Translations under genes and position numbers: made by a program
Origin: Streptomyces marianii
GTDB lineage: Bacteria; Actinomycetota; Actinomycetes; Streptomycetales; Streptomycetaceae
DNA length: 64,000 bases
NCBI RefSeq assembly: GCF_005795905.1
Contig: NZ_VAWE01000001.1
Span: 5,197,001 to 5,261,000, forward strand
Direction of reading: 5' to 3'
The notes under the pieces: model-generated
The model's input: the letters and a program-made list of their open reading frames with translations, nothing else
What the model was told of the DNA's origin: nothing
Databases searched by the model: none
Part shown: one piece after another, positions 34,701 through 43,146 of the stretch
Position numbering within the stretch: the stretch's first letter is position 1
Layout of the letters: every line of letters begins with the position of its first letter

Positions 34701-36694
34701 GCATGGGCATCACGGCCCGCGGTGCGTGGGAGTCCGTCAAGCGGCACTTCCGCGAACTCGGCCACGACACCCAGAACGAGGACTTCACCGTGGTCGGCGT
34801 CGGCGACATGTCGGGTGACGTGTTCGGCAACGGGATGCTCCTCTCGGAGCACATCCGGCTGGTCGCGGCCTTCGACCACCGCCACATCTTCATCGACCCC
34901 GACCCGGACGCGGCCGTCTCCTACGCCGAGCGCCGCCGGCTGTTCGAGCTGCCCCGCTCCTCGTGGGCGGACTACGACACCGGGCTGCTGTCGCCGGGCG
35001 GCGGCATCCACCCCAGGACCGCCAAGTCGATCCCGGTCAACGCGCAGGTCCGCGAGGCCCTCGGCATCGAGCCCGGGGTCACGAAGCTGACGCCGGCCGA
35101 GCTGATGAAGGCGATCCTGCAGGCGCCGGTGGACCTGCTGTGGAACGGCGGCATCGGCACGTACGTCAAGGCGTCGAGCGAGTCCAACGCCGACGTCGGC
35201 GACAAGGCGAACGACGCCATCCGCGTCAACGGAGAGAACCTGCGGGTCAAGGTCGTCGGTGAGGGCGGCAACCTGGGCCTGACCCAGCTGGGCCGCATCG
35301 AGTTCGCACGCGGCGGCGGCCGGGTCAACACCGACGCCATCGACAACAGTGCCGGCGTGGACACCTCCGACCACGAGGTGAACATCAAGATCCTGCTGAA
35401 CGGCCTCGTCGCCGAGGGCGACATGACCGTGAAGCAGCGCAACAAGCTGCTCGCCGAGATGACCGACGAGGTCGGCGGGCTGGTCCTGCGCAACAACTAC
35501 GCGCAGAACGTGGCCCTGGCCAACGCCGTAGCCCAGTCGCCGAGCCTGCTCCACGCCCACCAGCGCTTCATGCGCCGGCTGGGCCGGGAGGGTGCGTTGG
35601 ACCGGGCGCTGGAGTTCCTGCCGAACGACCGGCAGATCCGCGAGCTGCTCAACAACCGCCACGGTCTGTCGCAGCCCGAGCTCGCCGTCCTGCTCGCCTA
35701 CACCAAGATCACGGTGGCGGAGGAGCTGATCGGCACCTCGCTGCCGGACGACCCGTATCTGCGGGGACTGCTGCACGCGTACTTCCCGAAGCCGCTGCGT
35801 GAGCAGTTCCCCGAGGCGGTCGACGGCCACGCGCTGCGCCGCGAGATCGTCACGACGGTCCTGGTCAACGACACCGTGAACACGGGTGGTTCGACCTTCC
35901 TGCACCGGCTGCGCGAGGAGACCGGGGCGTCGGTCGAGGAGATCGTCCGGGCGCAGACCGCGGCCCGCGCGATCTTCGGCCTCGGCGAGGTGTGGGACGC
36001 CGTGGAGGCACTGGACACCAAGGTCGCCGCCGACGTCCAGACCCGGATGCGGCTGCACTCGCGCCGTCTCGTCGAACGCGGCACCCGCTGGCTGCTCGGC
36101 AACCGGCCGCAGCCGCTGGAGCTGACGGAGACGATCGAGTTCTTCGCGTCCCGCGTCGAGCAGGTCTGGGCCGAGCTGCCGAAGATGCTCAGCGGCGCCG
36201 ACCTGGAGTGGTACGAGGGGCTGCTGGAGGAGTTCACGGCCGCCGGTGTGCCGAAGGAGCTGGCCACGCGGGTGGCCGGATTCTCGTCCGCCTTCCCCAC
36301 GCTCGACATCGTGGCCATCGCGGACCGCACGGGCAAGGAGCCGCTCGCCGTCGCCGAGGTCTACTACGACCTGGCAGACCGGCTGCGGATCACCGAGCTG
36401 ATGGATCGGATCATCGAGCTGCCGCGGGCCGACCGCTGGCAGTCCATGGCCCGTGCCTCCATCCGCGAGGACCTGTACGCCGCGCACGCCGCGCTCACCG
36501 CGGACGTGCTCGCCGTGGGCAACGGGGCCTCGACGCCGGAGCAGCGCTTCAAGGCGTGGGAGGAGAAGAACGCCTCGATCCTGGGCCGTGCCCGGATGAC
36601 GCTGGAGGAGATCCAGGGATCGGACACCTTCGACCTGGCGAACCTCTCGGTCGCCATGCGCACGATGCGGCAGTTGCTGCGAACTCCCAGCTGA
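31754..36694 (+). CDS. gdhB: Large NAD-specific glutamate dehydrogenase
   Basis: 1646 residues from the ATG at 31754, with a weak purine-rich site (GGAGCCAGAGGAC) before it. This is the 180-kDa class of NAD-glutamate dehydrogenase first described in Streptomyces clavuligerus, which oxidises glutamate to 2-oxoglutarate and ammonia. The long N-terminal half carries ACT-like regulatory modules (for example MPFLVDSVTNELSRQG). The catalytic domain starts near residue 800: RYGKVARGGLRWSDRREDFR, VGAKGGFVAKQL, then GDMSGDVFGNGML and the nucleotide-binding VGEGGNLGLTQLGRIEFA. A C-terminal helical region follows. The length is standard and no damage is seen. A strong stem-loop follows the stop. Confidence 0.96.
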   Translation: MQTKLDEAKTELLERAARVAEHSPGGGQLPTGSDSGERPDRDHILAFLQRYYLHTAPEDLTDRDPVDVFGAAVSHYRLAENRPQGTANVRVHTPTVEENGWTSSHSVVEVVTDDMPFLVDSVTNELSRQGRGIHVVIHPQIVVRRDVTGKMVEVLSGEPNGAALPHDALVESWIHVEIDRETDRADLKQITADLLRVLSDVREAVEDWEKMREAALRISEELPQEPIPGDLREEEVDEARELLRWLSDDHFTFLGYREYNLVDGDALSAVPGTGLGILRSDPHHTGDDAHGHPVSPSFNRLPADARAKAREHKLLILTKANSRATVHRPSYLDYVGVKKFDAEGNVIGERRFLGLFSSAAYTESVRRVPVIRRKVAEVLDGAGFSPHSHDGRDLLQILETYPRDELFQTPVDELRSIVTSVLYLQERRRLRLYLRQEEYGRYYSALVYLPRDRFNTTVRERLTGILKEDLGGTSADFTLMSTESVLTRLHFVVRVPSGTELTHLTDADKERLEARLAEAARSWADGFTEALNAELGEERAAELSRKYASAFPEGYKADHSPRAAVADLVHLEQLTRSGKDFSLSLYEPVGAAPDERRFKIYRFGEQVSLSSVLPVLNRLGVEVIDERPYELRCADRTHGWVYDFGLRMPTAGNGGEYLGDDARERFQDAFSAVWTGAAENDTFNSLVLRAGLTWREATVLRAYAKYLRQAGSTFSQDYMEDTLLNNVHTTRLLINLFEARMAPDRQRAGTELTDALLEELDAALDQVASLDEDRILRSFLTLIKATLRTNFFQEAGGGTWHSYVSMKFDPQAIPDLPAPRPAYEIWVYSPRVEGVHLRYGKVARGGLRWSDRREDFRTEILGLVKAQMVKNTVIVPVGAKGGFVAKQLPDPSADREAWLAEGIASYRTFISALLDITDNMVGGEVVPPADVVRHDGDDTYLVVAADKGTATFSDIANEVAIAYNFWLGDAFASGGSAGYDHKGMGITARGAWESVKRHFRELGHDTQNEDFTVVGVGDMSGDVFGNGMLLSEHIRLVAAFDHRHIFIDPDPDAAVSYAERRRLFELPRSSWADYDTGLLSPGGGIHPRTAKSIPVNAQVREALGIEPGVTKLTPAELMKAILQAPVDLLWNGGIGTYVKASSESNADVGDKANDAIRVNGENLRVKVVGEGGNLGLTQLGRIEFARGGGRVNTDAIDNSAGVDTSDHEVNIKILLNGLVAEGDMTVKQRNKLLAEMTDEVGGLVLRNNYAQNVALANAVAQSPSLLHAHQRFMRRLGREGALDRALEFLPNDRQIRELLNNRHGLSQPELAVLLAYTKITVAEELIGTSLPDDPYLRGLLHAYFPKPLREQFPEAVDGHALRREIVTTVLVNDTVNTGGSTFLHRLREETGASVEEIVRAQTAARAIFGLGEVWDAVEALDTKVAADVQTRMRLHSRRLVERGTRWLLGNRPQPLELTETIEFFASRVEQVWAELPKMLSGADLEWYEGLLEEFTAAGVPKELATRVAGFSSAFPTLDIVAIADRTGKEPLAVAEVYYDLADRLRITELMDRIIELPRADRWQSMARASIREDLYAAHAALTADVLAVGNGASTPEQRFKAWEEKNASILGRARMTLEEIQGSDTFDLANLSVAMRTMRQLLRTPS

Positions 36695-36713
36695 CCGGCC
36701 TCACCGAATGGGT

Positions 36714-36750
36714 GAAGGGGGCGTCCACCGTCGTGGTGGGCGCCCCCTTC
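36714..36750. terminator. Terminator between convergent gdhB and tagH
   Basis: GAAGGGGGCG (36714-36723) pairs with CGCCCCCTTC (36741-36750), and the inner TCCACC/GGTGGG adds further pairs, leaving a GTCGT loop. It starts 19 bp after the gdhB stop and could also serve the leftward tagH transcript. Confidence 0.8.
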
Positions 36751-36882
36751 CGCGTCAGGCCGTGTCCGCCCACAGCCCGCGGGCGGACAGCGCCGCGGCG
36801 GCGAGGAGCAGTCCGGAGCAGTCCGTTGCGGACGAGGACGATCCCGCTGCCGAGCGGGGTGACGTCGACCCGGGATTCCTCG

Positions 36883-37716
36883 CTACTTCTTCCTGGTGAA
36901 GGCCTCGTACGCCGCGACGACCTCCTTCGCCGGGCCGTCCATCCGCAGCGTCCCGGACTCCAGCCACAGCGCCCGGTCGCAGGTGGTGGTGATCGCGGAG
37001 TTGCTGTGGCTGACGAGGAACACCGTGCCGGCCTCCTCGCGCAGTTCGGCGATACGTTGCTGGCTCCGCCGCTGGAATCCGGCGTCACCCGTGGCCAGCG
37101 CCTCGTCGATCAGCAGCACGTCATGGCTCTTGGCGGCGGCGATGGAGAAACGCAGCCGGGCGGCCATGCCCGAGGAGTACGTCCGCATCGGCAGTGAGAT
37201 GAAGTCGCCCTTGTCGTTGATCCCCGAGAAGTCCACGATCTCGTCGTAGCGGGCGTGGACCTCGTCGCGCGTCATGCCCATCGCGAGGCCGCCGAGGACG
37301 ACGTTGCGCTCACCGGTCAGATCGCCCATCAGGGCCGCGTTGACCCCGAGCAGCGACGGCTGGCCATGGGTGTAGATCCGGCCCCGGGCCGTGGGCAGCA
37401 GACCGGCGATCGCCTTCAGCAGGGTGGACTTGCCCGAGCCGTTGGAGCCGATCAGCCCGATCGCCTCGCCCTCGCGGGCGACGAAGCTGACGCCCTTGAC
37501 GGCGTGGACCTCGCGGCCGCCGTCCCGGCGGGGGCGGCGGGAGAGGATGCGGCTCAGCGCGGCGGTGGCGGCCCCGCGGCCGGTCTTCGCGCCGTTGACC
37601 TGGTACGTGATGTGGACGTCGTCCACGACGACGGTCGGGGTGCTGCCGGTCCCGGTGCCCCCGGCCGGAGCGGTGTCCGCCGGTCCCGCCGGCCGGTCGA
37701 TCGCTGCGTCAGCCAC
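36883..37716 (-). CDS. tagH: Polysaccharide/teichoic-acid export ABC ATPase (TagH-like)
   Basis: 277 residues. Walker A is GSNGSGKST (90-98), the signature is YSSGMAARLRF, Walker B VLLIDEALATGD, and the H-loop FLVSHSNSAI. The DVHITYQV start, the short form and the EIVDFSGI/D-MRTYSSGM stretch are typical of TagH/Wzt-like exporters of cell-wall polymers. An N-terminal Pro/Gly/Thr-rich tail of 28 residues is extra. It overlaps the permease gene by 8 bp. Together they export a polyprenol-linked glycopolymer across the membrane; which polymer is not shown. Confidence 0.88.
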   Translation of the reverse strand: MADAAIDRPAGPADTAPAGGTGTGSTPTVVVDDVHITYQVNGAKTGRGAATAALSRILSRRPRRDGGREVHAVKGVSFVAREGEAIGLIGSNGSGKSTLLKAIAGLLPTARGRIYTHGQPSLLGVNAALMGDLTGERNVVLGGLAMGMTRDEVHARYDEIVDFSGINDKGDFISLPMRTYSSGMAARLRFSIAAAKSHDVLLIDEALATGDAGFQRRSQQRIAELREEAGTVFLVSHSNSAITTTCDRALWLESGTLRMDGPAKEVVAAYEAFTRKK

Positions 37717-38632
37717 GGCCGTACTGCTCCTCCGCTTTCCAGAAGTACACGAAGCCGCCCACTCCGAGGAGCACGGCCCAGCCGAGGGCGAGTGCCCAGA
37801 CGTGCGGCGGCAACTGGGCCTTGGTGTAGCTGTCGATGAGCGCGAAGCGCACGAGGTCGATGTAGACGGCCACGGGGTTGCACCGCAGGGCCAGGACCAC
37901 CGCCTCGGGCAACTCCATGTGCTTGAGAACTGCGGGGATGCTCCACATCACGCCGGACACGTACATCCAGGTGCGCAGCAGGAACGGCATCAACTGGGCG
38001 ATGTCCGGGGTGCGGGCCGCGAGGCGGGCGACGACCATCGCGACACCGGTGCTGAAGACGGCCTGGAGCGCGAGGGCGGGCACGGCCAGCAGCCAGGACG
38101 ACGTCGGGAACTCGCCGAAGCACATCAGGATCACCGCCAGGGCGCCCATGGAGAACAGCAGCTGCTGAAGCTGCTGCAGGGCGAGCCCGATGGGGAGTGC
38201 GGCGCGGGGAAAGTGCAGGGCCCTCACGAGGCCGATGTTGCCCGAGATGGCGCGGGTGCCCACGGTGATGGAGTTGGCGGTGAAGGTCCAGATGAACACG
38301 CCCGTCACCAGGAACGGCACGAAGTCCGGGACGTGCTTCCCGGTGTCCATGAGGACGCCGAAGACGAAGTAGTAGACGGTCGCGTTGAGCAGCGGGGTCA
38401 TCAGCTGCCAGACCTGACCGAGCTTCGCCTGGCTGTACTGGGCGGTGAGCCGCGCGGTGGCGAAGGCGGTGATGAAGTGCCGCCGGGTCCACAGCCGGGC
38501 GATGTACGTGCCGAGCGGCGGTCGCGCGCCGCTCGCGGTCAGCCCGTGCCGGGCGGCGAGTTCGCCGAGGCTGGGGGATTCCGCCGGTGGCGCCTGCGGC
38601 GGGGTGGTCGTCTGGCTGCTCACGCTGGTCAC
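37709..38632 (-). CDS. tagG: Polysaccharide/teichoic-acid export ABC permease (TagG-like)
   Basis: About 307 residues from the GTG at 38632 (VTSVSSQTTT); the next GTG at 38623 is equally possible and no ribosome site decides. An ABC-2 type permease with six hydrophobic segments: FITAFATARLTAQYSQAKLGQVWQLMTPLLN is the cytoplasmic start, then NATVYYFVFGVL, PFLVTGVFIWTFTANSI, a cluster QQLQQLLFSMGALAVIL, and ending CNPVAVYIDLVRFALID. Transcribed with tagH. The pair lies 2 kb from a glycosyltransferase and methyltransferase that may act on the same surface polymer. Confidence 0.87.
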   Translation of the reverse strand: MTSVSSQTTTPPQAPPAESPSLGELAARHGLTASGARPPLGTYIARLWTRRHFITAFATARLTAQYSQAKLGQVWQLMTPLLNATVYYFVFGVLMDTGKHVPDFVPFLVTGVFIWTFTANSITVGTRAISGNIGLVRALHFPRAALPIGLALQQLQQLLFSMGALAVILMCFGEFPTSSWLLAVPALALQAVFSTGVAMVVARLAARTPDIAQLMPFLLRTWMYVSGVMWSIPAVLKHMELPEAVVLALRCNPVAVYIDLVRFALIDSYTKAQLPPHVWALALGWAVLLGVGGFVYFWKAEEQYGRG

Positions 38633-38772
38633 TCGCTCGCTTTCGCCGGGGTCGGAGGGAGGGCACGGCCGAAACGCCAACGTTGGGACGGATCCGTATC
38701 GTCGCTACGTGGAGACTAGGAGGATCGACGTCGCAACGCAACCGTCCCGTCGTCGCGGGTATGCTCCCGGGC

Positions 38773-39378
38773 ATGACCACGGACCCCCGCACCCGACGCG
38801 CGCCCGCGGGAGCCGCAGTGCTCCGGGAGGACGTGACCGAGGCGATCCGCGCCGCCGTCTTCGAGGAACTCGCCACGGTCGGCTTCGCCCGGATGTCGAT
38901 CGAGGGCATCGCCCGCCGGGCGGGCGTCGGCAAGACCGCCGTCTACCGGCGCTGGAAGTCCAAGCTCTCCCTCGTCCTCGACCTGGTCTCGGCCTTCGCC
39001 GCGCAGGGCCTCCCCGCCCCGGCGACCGGCTCGCTCTACGGGGACGTCCGCGCGCTCCTCGAGGTGGCCTCGCACGCGCTGCGCCATCCTGTCGCCTCCC
39101 GGGTCATCCCGGACCTGCTGGTCGAGGCCGCCCGCAACCCGGAGATCGCCGACACCATCAGGGCCGCCCTGTTCGACAGCCAGCAGGGCGTCGCCGCGGT
39201 CGTCGTCCGGGACGCGGTGGCCAGGGGTGAGCTCCCGGAGACGGCCGACGCCGACCGCGCACTGGACCTGATCCTCGGCCCGTTGTACTGGCGGCTCGTG
39301 GTCGTGCGCGGCGATCTGCCCAAGGGGTACCTGGACGACCTGGCCGCATCGGTGGTCGCGGCGCTCACCCGCGGCTGA
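38773..39378 (+). CDS. TetR-family transcriptional regulator
   Basis: 201 residues from the ATG at 38773; an in-frame ATG at 38761 would add four residues and neither has a clear ribosome site. The DNA-binding domain is VTEAIRAAVFEELATVGFARMSIEGIARRAGVGKTAVYRRWKSK, and a C-terminal TetR_C-type ligand domain follows (SRVIPDLLVEAARNPEIADTIR). It is divergent from tagGH with 140 bp between, so control of that exporter is a reasonable guess. Confidence 0.9.
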   Translation: MTTDPRTRRAPAGAAVLREDVTEAIRAAVFEELATVGFARMSIEGIARRAGVGKTAVYRRWKSKLSLVLDLVSAFAAQGLPAPATGSLYGDVRALLEVASHALRHPVASRVIPDLLVEAARNPEIADTIRAALFDSQQGVAAVVVRDAVARGELPETADADRALDLILGPLYWRLVVVRGDLPKGYLDDLAASVVAALTRG

Positions 39379-39897
39379 CCTGCGGGGGCGGGTTCGGCGC
39401 GTCGGGAGCCGGCCGGGTCCGGAGTGTCGAGTACGCGTCCGCCTCGGCCTGTTCGGCGCGGCTGTGGCGTGGTGCGCACGTTTGGGGGCGCGCTCGGCCG
39501 CTTGGCGGGTTCGTTCCCGCGTGGGTTGGGCCTGGTGTGTGTGGTGGCTGCCATGGAGCGGTGGTGCGCGGGTGTTGCCTCGGCTTGTTCGGCGTGCTTG
39601 TGGGGTGGTGCGCACGTTTGAGGGCGCGCTCGGCCGCTTGGCGGGTTCGTTCCCGCGTGGGTTGGGCCTGGTGTGTGTGGCGGCTGCCACGGAGCGGTGG
39701 TGCGCGGGTGCGGCCTCGGCGCGCGACGGCGCGCCCGGCTCAGCGCCTGCGGGGAGCTCGCGTTCATCACCCCGCCGCGCGCCGGAGCACGCGCTCCACC
39801 GGGTGGGTGATCGGCCCCCCGGCGCGTAGCCCCCGCCGGGAGAGGGTCGTTGCTGTGGCGGCGGGCGCGGAGTGCCCGCGGGTGTGGAGGACGCGCC
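39379..39897. other. Intergenic region dominated by a tandem repeat
   Basis: 519 bp between the TetR gene and the glycosyltransferase gene. Most of it is a 136-bp tandem repeat (39441-39712) with strongly G/T-rich top strand. No frame in it has a ribosome site or family match. Confidence 0.5.
39441..39712. repeat. 136-bp tandem repeat, two copies plus partial third
   Basis: Copies at 39441-39576 and 39577-39712 are about 93 percent identical by eye; GCCTCGGC opens each, and opens a short third copy at 39713. The central stretch GGCGCGCTCGGCCGCTTGGC onward is identical in both. 136 is not a multiple of three and no protein is implied. Confidence 0.85.
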
Positions 39898-41643
39898 ATG
39901 AGCTCATCGAGCAACGCCGGCATCCCGGCCGTTCCCGAAGACCCGGACGGTACGGATGCACCCGACGTCACCGTCGTCGTCGCGGTCCGCGAGGCAGACC
40001 GTCGGGGTATCGGCCGGTGTCTGGAATCCCTCGCGGGCCAGACCATCGATGCGACCCGGATCGAGGTACTGGTCGCGGACGGGGCGCCGCGCCCCACGGA
40101 AGGTGGGCCACGGCCGTCGCCGACCTGCGTGCGCCGGTTGCCGGGGGACGTCGAGCCCGGTTCGCCGGCGGACGGTGTGCACTGGTTGCCGGCGGCGGAG
40201 CCGCCGCAGGACGCACCCCCGGCTCCGTCCTCGTCACGGCCGTCCTCGTCACGGCCGTCGGCGTCGCCGTACGGCGGAGGGCCGACGCCGTCGAGCGGTC
40301 GGCTCCGGGCACCCTCCGACGCCACCCGGTCGCGGGCGGAACCCCTCAGCGTCGAGCGCACCGGCACGCTCAACCAGGCCCTGGCACGCGCCCGCGGCCG
40401 ATATCTGTTCTTCCTCGACGCGGGCGAACTCCTCGGCCGGGAAGCCCTCTCCAGGCTGGTCGACGCGGCGGACGACCACGGAGCCGACGTCGTCTGCGCC
40501 AGGGTCGCGGGCTCGGGCTCGGGCTCGGGAGTATTCGCCCGTACCCGGCACCGCGTCCCCCTCGACGAGCCCGGGCTGCCGTGGGAGCTGTCCACTGCCA
40601 AGTTGTTCCGCCGGGAGCCGCTGCTGCGCCACGGGCTGCGGTTCGCCGAGGACGTGCCGGCCGGTCTCGCCGAGCAGGCGTTCACCCTCGAAGCGCTCTT
40701 CCGGTCGCGCGGCGTCGCCGTGCTGGCCGACTACGACTTCCGCTTCGCCGGTGTCCCCGGCCCGCGCCCCGGCCGCCGCCCCGGTCCTGAGGGGAGCAAC
40801 TCCCAGGTGGCCCTGACCGCCGCCGCCGGGGAACCGGGCGGCCTGGAGGACCTGCTGCGCGGGACGGCCGCGGCGATGGCCGTCACCGCGCGCTTCACCG
40901 GGCCAGGCCCCCTCGGCGACGGCTTCCACCTGCGGCACTTCGCCCACGAGGGCGAGGTGCTGACCGGTCCCGCCCTCCTCAAGGCGCCGGAACCGGTGCG
41001 CCGCCGGGTGTTCGCCGGGGTCCGCCGGCTGGTCGCCGACCATCTCGGGGACGCGGTGCTGGCCGGGCTGCGGCCGGGACTCCGGCTCCGGCTCTCGTAC
41101 GTGCGCGCCGGTGACGAGGCCGGGCTGCTCTCGGTGCTCCGCTACGAAGCGGCGCACGGCGTACCACCCCTGCGCACCGACCTCGTCTCCGCGGACTGGC
41201 GGCGCACCGGCACCGCCCGTCACACCCTCGTCGTCACCGCCCGTACTCCGCTGCCGCACCTCGGGGCCCTCGGCGTGCGCCCGGTCCGGCTCACCGGCAG
41301 CCCGGAGGCCGGCCGCATCCTGTTGCGGGCGGCCTCCGACGGAGCCGGTACGGAGATCGAGGTGCGGATCCCCGCCGAGGCTTTCCCGCCGGGCCTTACC
41401 CGGATCGGGCTGAGCACGGTGCTGCCGGGAACCGGGCACATGGCCGCCGTGGCGCCCGGAACCGCGGCCCGGCAGGCCCATGGTCTGCGGGGGTTGCGTC
41501 CGTACCGGCTGGACGTGTGCCCCGACGGCGCCGACGGACTCGTGGTCACCGTGGTCCCGGTCGGACCGCGCCGCGCCGGGCGCTCCCAGGAGTCGCCGTT
41601 CCGCCTCGTCGGCCGGTCTCCCGGGCCTGCGCGATACTCCTGA
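39898..41643 (+). CDS. Family-2 glycosyltransferase with C-terminal extension
   Basis: 581 residues from the ATG at 39898. The N-terminus is a GT-A fold (DVTVVVAVREADRRGIGRCLESLAGQTI, VLVADG), interrupted by a Pro/Ser-rich low-complexity insert at about 62-150 that includes repeated PSSSR. It resumes with GTLNQALARARGRYLFFLDAGELL; the metal-binding motif is Asp174-Ala-Gly, a DxG instead of DxD. The C-terminal 280 residues resemble the beta-type domains of TagF/TarS-like wall-polymer glycosyltransferases. With tagGH 1-3 kb away a role in surface glycopolymer synthesis is plausible, but this is inference. Confidence 0.78.
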   Translation: MSSSSNAGIPAVPEDPDGTDAPDVTVVVAVREADRRGIGRCLESLAGQTIDATRIEVLVADGAPRPTEGGPRPSPTCVRRLPGDVEPGSPADGVHWLPAAEPPQDAPPAPSSSRPSSSRPSASPYGGGPTPSSGRLRAPSDATRSRAEPLSVERTGTLNQALARARGRYLFFLDAGELLGREALSRLVDAADDHGADVVCARVAGSGSGSGVFARTRHRVPLDEPGLPWELSTAKLFRREPLLRHGLRFAEDVPAGLAEQAFTLEALFRSRGVAVLADYDFRFAGVPGPRPGRRPGPEGSNSQVALTAAAGEPGGLEDLLRGTAAAMAVTARFTGPGPLGDGFHLRHFAHEGEVLTGPALLKAPEPVRRRVFAGVRRLVADHLGDAVLAGLRPGLRLRLSYVRAGDEAGLLSVLRYEAAHGVPPLRTDLVSADWRRTGTARHTLVVTARTPLPHLGALGVRPVRLTGSPEAGRILLRAASDGAGTEIEVRIPAEAFPPGLTRIGLSTVLPGTGHMAAVAPGTAARQAHGLRGLRPYRLDVCPDGADGLVVTVVPVGPRRAGRSQESPFRLVGRSPGPARYS

Positions 41644-41800
41644 CGCCTCCGGGCGCCGTCGCTCCGCCGCGCCGGCTCCCGATACCGCTCCCGTTCCGAC
41701 GTTCCGACGCCGGAAGCGGTCCGGACGTCCGGGAGGCGGCGCGGCCGCTCGGCCGAGCCGTCCGGCACCGGCCGCTACGCGCCCCGGCCCACGTCCCGGG

Positions 41801-42076
41801 CTGGCTACGTGCTCCGGCGGAAGGTCCGCACCAGCGCGCGGGTCAGCAGTGGCGGAAGCAGGTCGCGGACCAGCCTGCGGACGCGCGGCGTCCCGGTCCG
41901 GCGGTGCGGCGGAGCGGGTGCCGGGCCCGCGGCCGGGGCTGGCTACGTGCTCCGGCGGAAGGTCCGCACCAGCGCGCGGGTCAGCAGTGGCGGAAGCAGG
42001 TCGCGGACCAGCCTGCGGACGCGCGGCGTCCCGGTCCGGCGGTGCGGCGGAGCGGGTGCCGGGCCCGCGGCCGGGG
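41801..42076. repeat. Perfect 138-bp tandem duplication at a gene's 3' end
   Basis: Bases 41801-41938 and 41939-42076 appear identical throughout. The right copy encodes the last 44 codons and TAG stop of the methyltransferase gene (stop 41943-41945); the left copy is the same sequence lying downstream of that stop, with its own copy of the TAG at 41805-41807. 138 bp is 46 codons, so the two copies are in the same frame. Full identity indicates a recent event or gene conversion. Confidence 0.9.
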
Positions 42077-42923
42077 CGGGCGCCGAGCGGTCCGCCCCCG
42101 CGCCGTCGGTGACCGGCTCCGCCCTGTGGCGCGAGCGCGGGTGCTCCGGGGCCTCGGCCCTGCGGCCGTCGATGCGGATCAGCGGAGCGCCGGCGACCTC
42201 CTCGACCCCGTGCCACAGGTCCGTACGGGTCCGCAGCCAGCCGAGCAGTTCCGCGCGTACCCGCGCGGGGTCTCCCCAGGTGCCGTACAGCTTGGTCCCG
42301 GTGATGCACAGCGGTGTGAGCCCGGCGGTCGCCACCGCACCCCAGACGGCGGCGGCGACCCCGGGACAGTGCTCGGCCCGGAAGTCGTCGAAGACGACGA
42401 CGCCCTCGGGGGTGAGGAGCCGTTCGGCGGCCCGGATGTCGCCGTGGACGTGCTCGTACAGGTGTGAGGCGTCGATGTGGACGAAGCGGCAGCCGGCCGC
42501 GCGGACCCGGGAGGTGATCACCGAGGTCGGTGCCTGGACGAGGTGCGGCAGCTCGTCGTGGAAGGACAGGTAGTTGGCCTCGAAGGCGCGACGGGTGAGC
42601 GTGGCGTACGAGCGGTCCATCTCGGCGCTGTTGGACGCGTCCGGCGCCGGAGAGTCCCAGAGGTCGCAGACCGTGAACTCCTCGCCGGGCCGCAGGTACG
42701 AACCCATGAAGATCGCGCTCTTGCCCAGGTAGGCCCCGAGCTCCAGCAGATCGCCCGCGTGCCCGTGGTCCCGCTGATGGCCCAGGAACCAGTCGAACAG
42801 CAGCTGGTCGACCGGCCGGAACCACCCCTTCACATCGTCGAGCCGGGCGGGCCGGGGCAGTTCGTCCCCGCCGGGCGTCGTGGACCGGTCGGGGAACTGC
42901 ACCTGTGCGCTCGTCTGGGACAT
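41943..42923 (-). CDS. Class I SAM-dependent methyltransferase (Methyltransf_24 type)
   Basis: 326 residues from the ATG at 42923 with GAGAGAAG upstream. The Rossmann core starts WFRPVDQLLFDWFLG then motif I DLLELGAYLGKSAIF (58-72), VCDLWDS (motif II region), the family's VHIDASHLYEHVHGDIRAAERLL and VVFDDF. It resembles methyltransferases found in glycan and natural-product loci. The last about 60 residues are Pro/Ala/Arg-rich and probably disordered, ending LLTRALVRTFRRST. The 3' end is inside the 138-bp tandem duplication. It converges on the glycosyltransferase gene, and the two may modify one surface glycan. Confidence 0.83.
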   Translation of the reverse strand: MSQTSAQVQFPDRSTTPGGDELPRPARLDDVKGWFRPVDQLLFDWFLGHQRDHGHAGDLLELGAYLGKSAIFMGSYLRPGEEFTVCDLWDSPAPDASNSAEMDRSYATLTRRAFEANYLSFHDELPHLVQAPTSVITSRVRAAGCRFVHIDASHLYEHVHGDIRAAERLLTPEGVVVFDDFRAEHCPGVAAAVWGAVATAGLTPLCITGTKLYGTWGDPARVRAELLGWLRTRTDLWHGVEEVAGAPLIRIDGRRAEAPEHPRSRHRAEPVTDGAGADRSAPAPAAGPAPAPPHRRTGTPRVRRLVRDLLPPLLTRALVRTFRRST

Positions 42924-43095
42924 GAATGTCTTCTCTCTCGGAACGACGAAGGCTGCCACCCCGGTCCTAGTGCCCGAAGGTGTCGGGGCGTTGGCCGGCA
43001 GATGTGGAGCGGGTGGGGCACGGATGTGGGGCGGGCGGCTCGCGCACCCGGGCCCGCACACCCGGTCGATACGGCGACCGTGCGTGCGGGCCCGT

Positions 43096-43132
43096 GGGGT
43101 GGATCCCGTTGTGCGCCGTTCTGTACCACCCC
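43096..43132 (-). terminator. Possible terminator after sugar ABC operon
   Basis: GGGGTGG (43096-43102) and CCACCCC (43126-43132) form a 7-bp stem with a 23-base loop, 15 bp beyond the stop of the last permease gene on the minus strand. Confidence 0.4.
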
Positions 43133-43146
43133 GGGGTGCGGTGCCG

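Noticed and set aside
33023..36487. Long open frame of about 1150 codons antisense to gdhB
   Set aside because: High-GC shadow frame; the gdhB reading is supported by catalytic motifs throughout.
39441..39712. CRISPR array
   Set aside because: Two long adjacent units without unique spacers and no cas genes; this is a plain tandem repeat.
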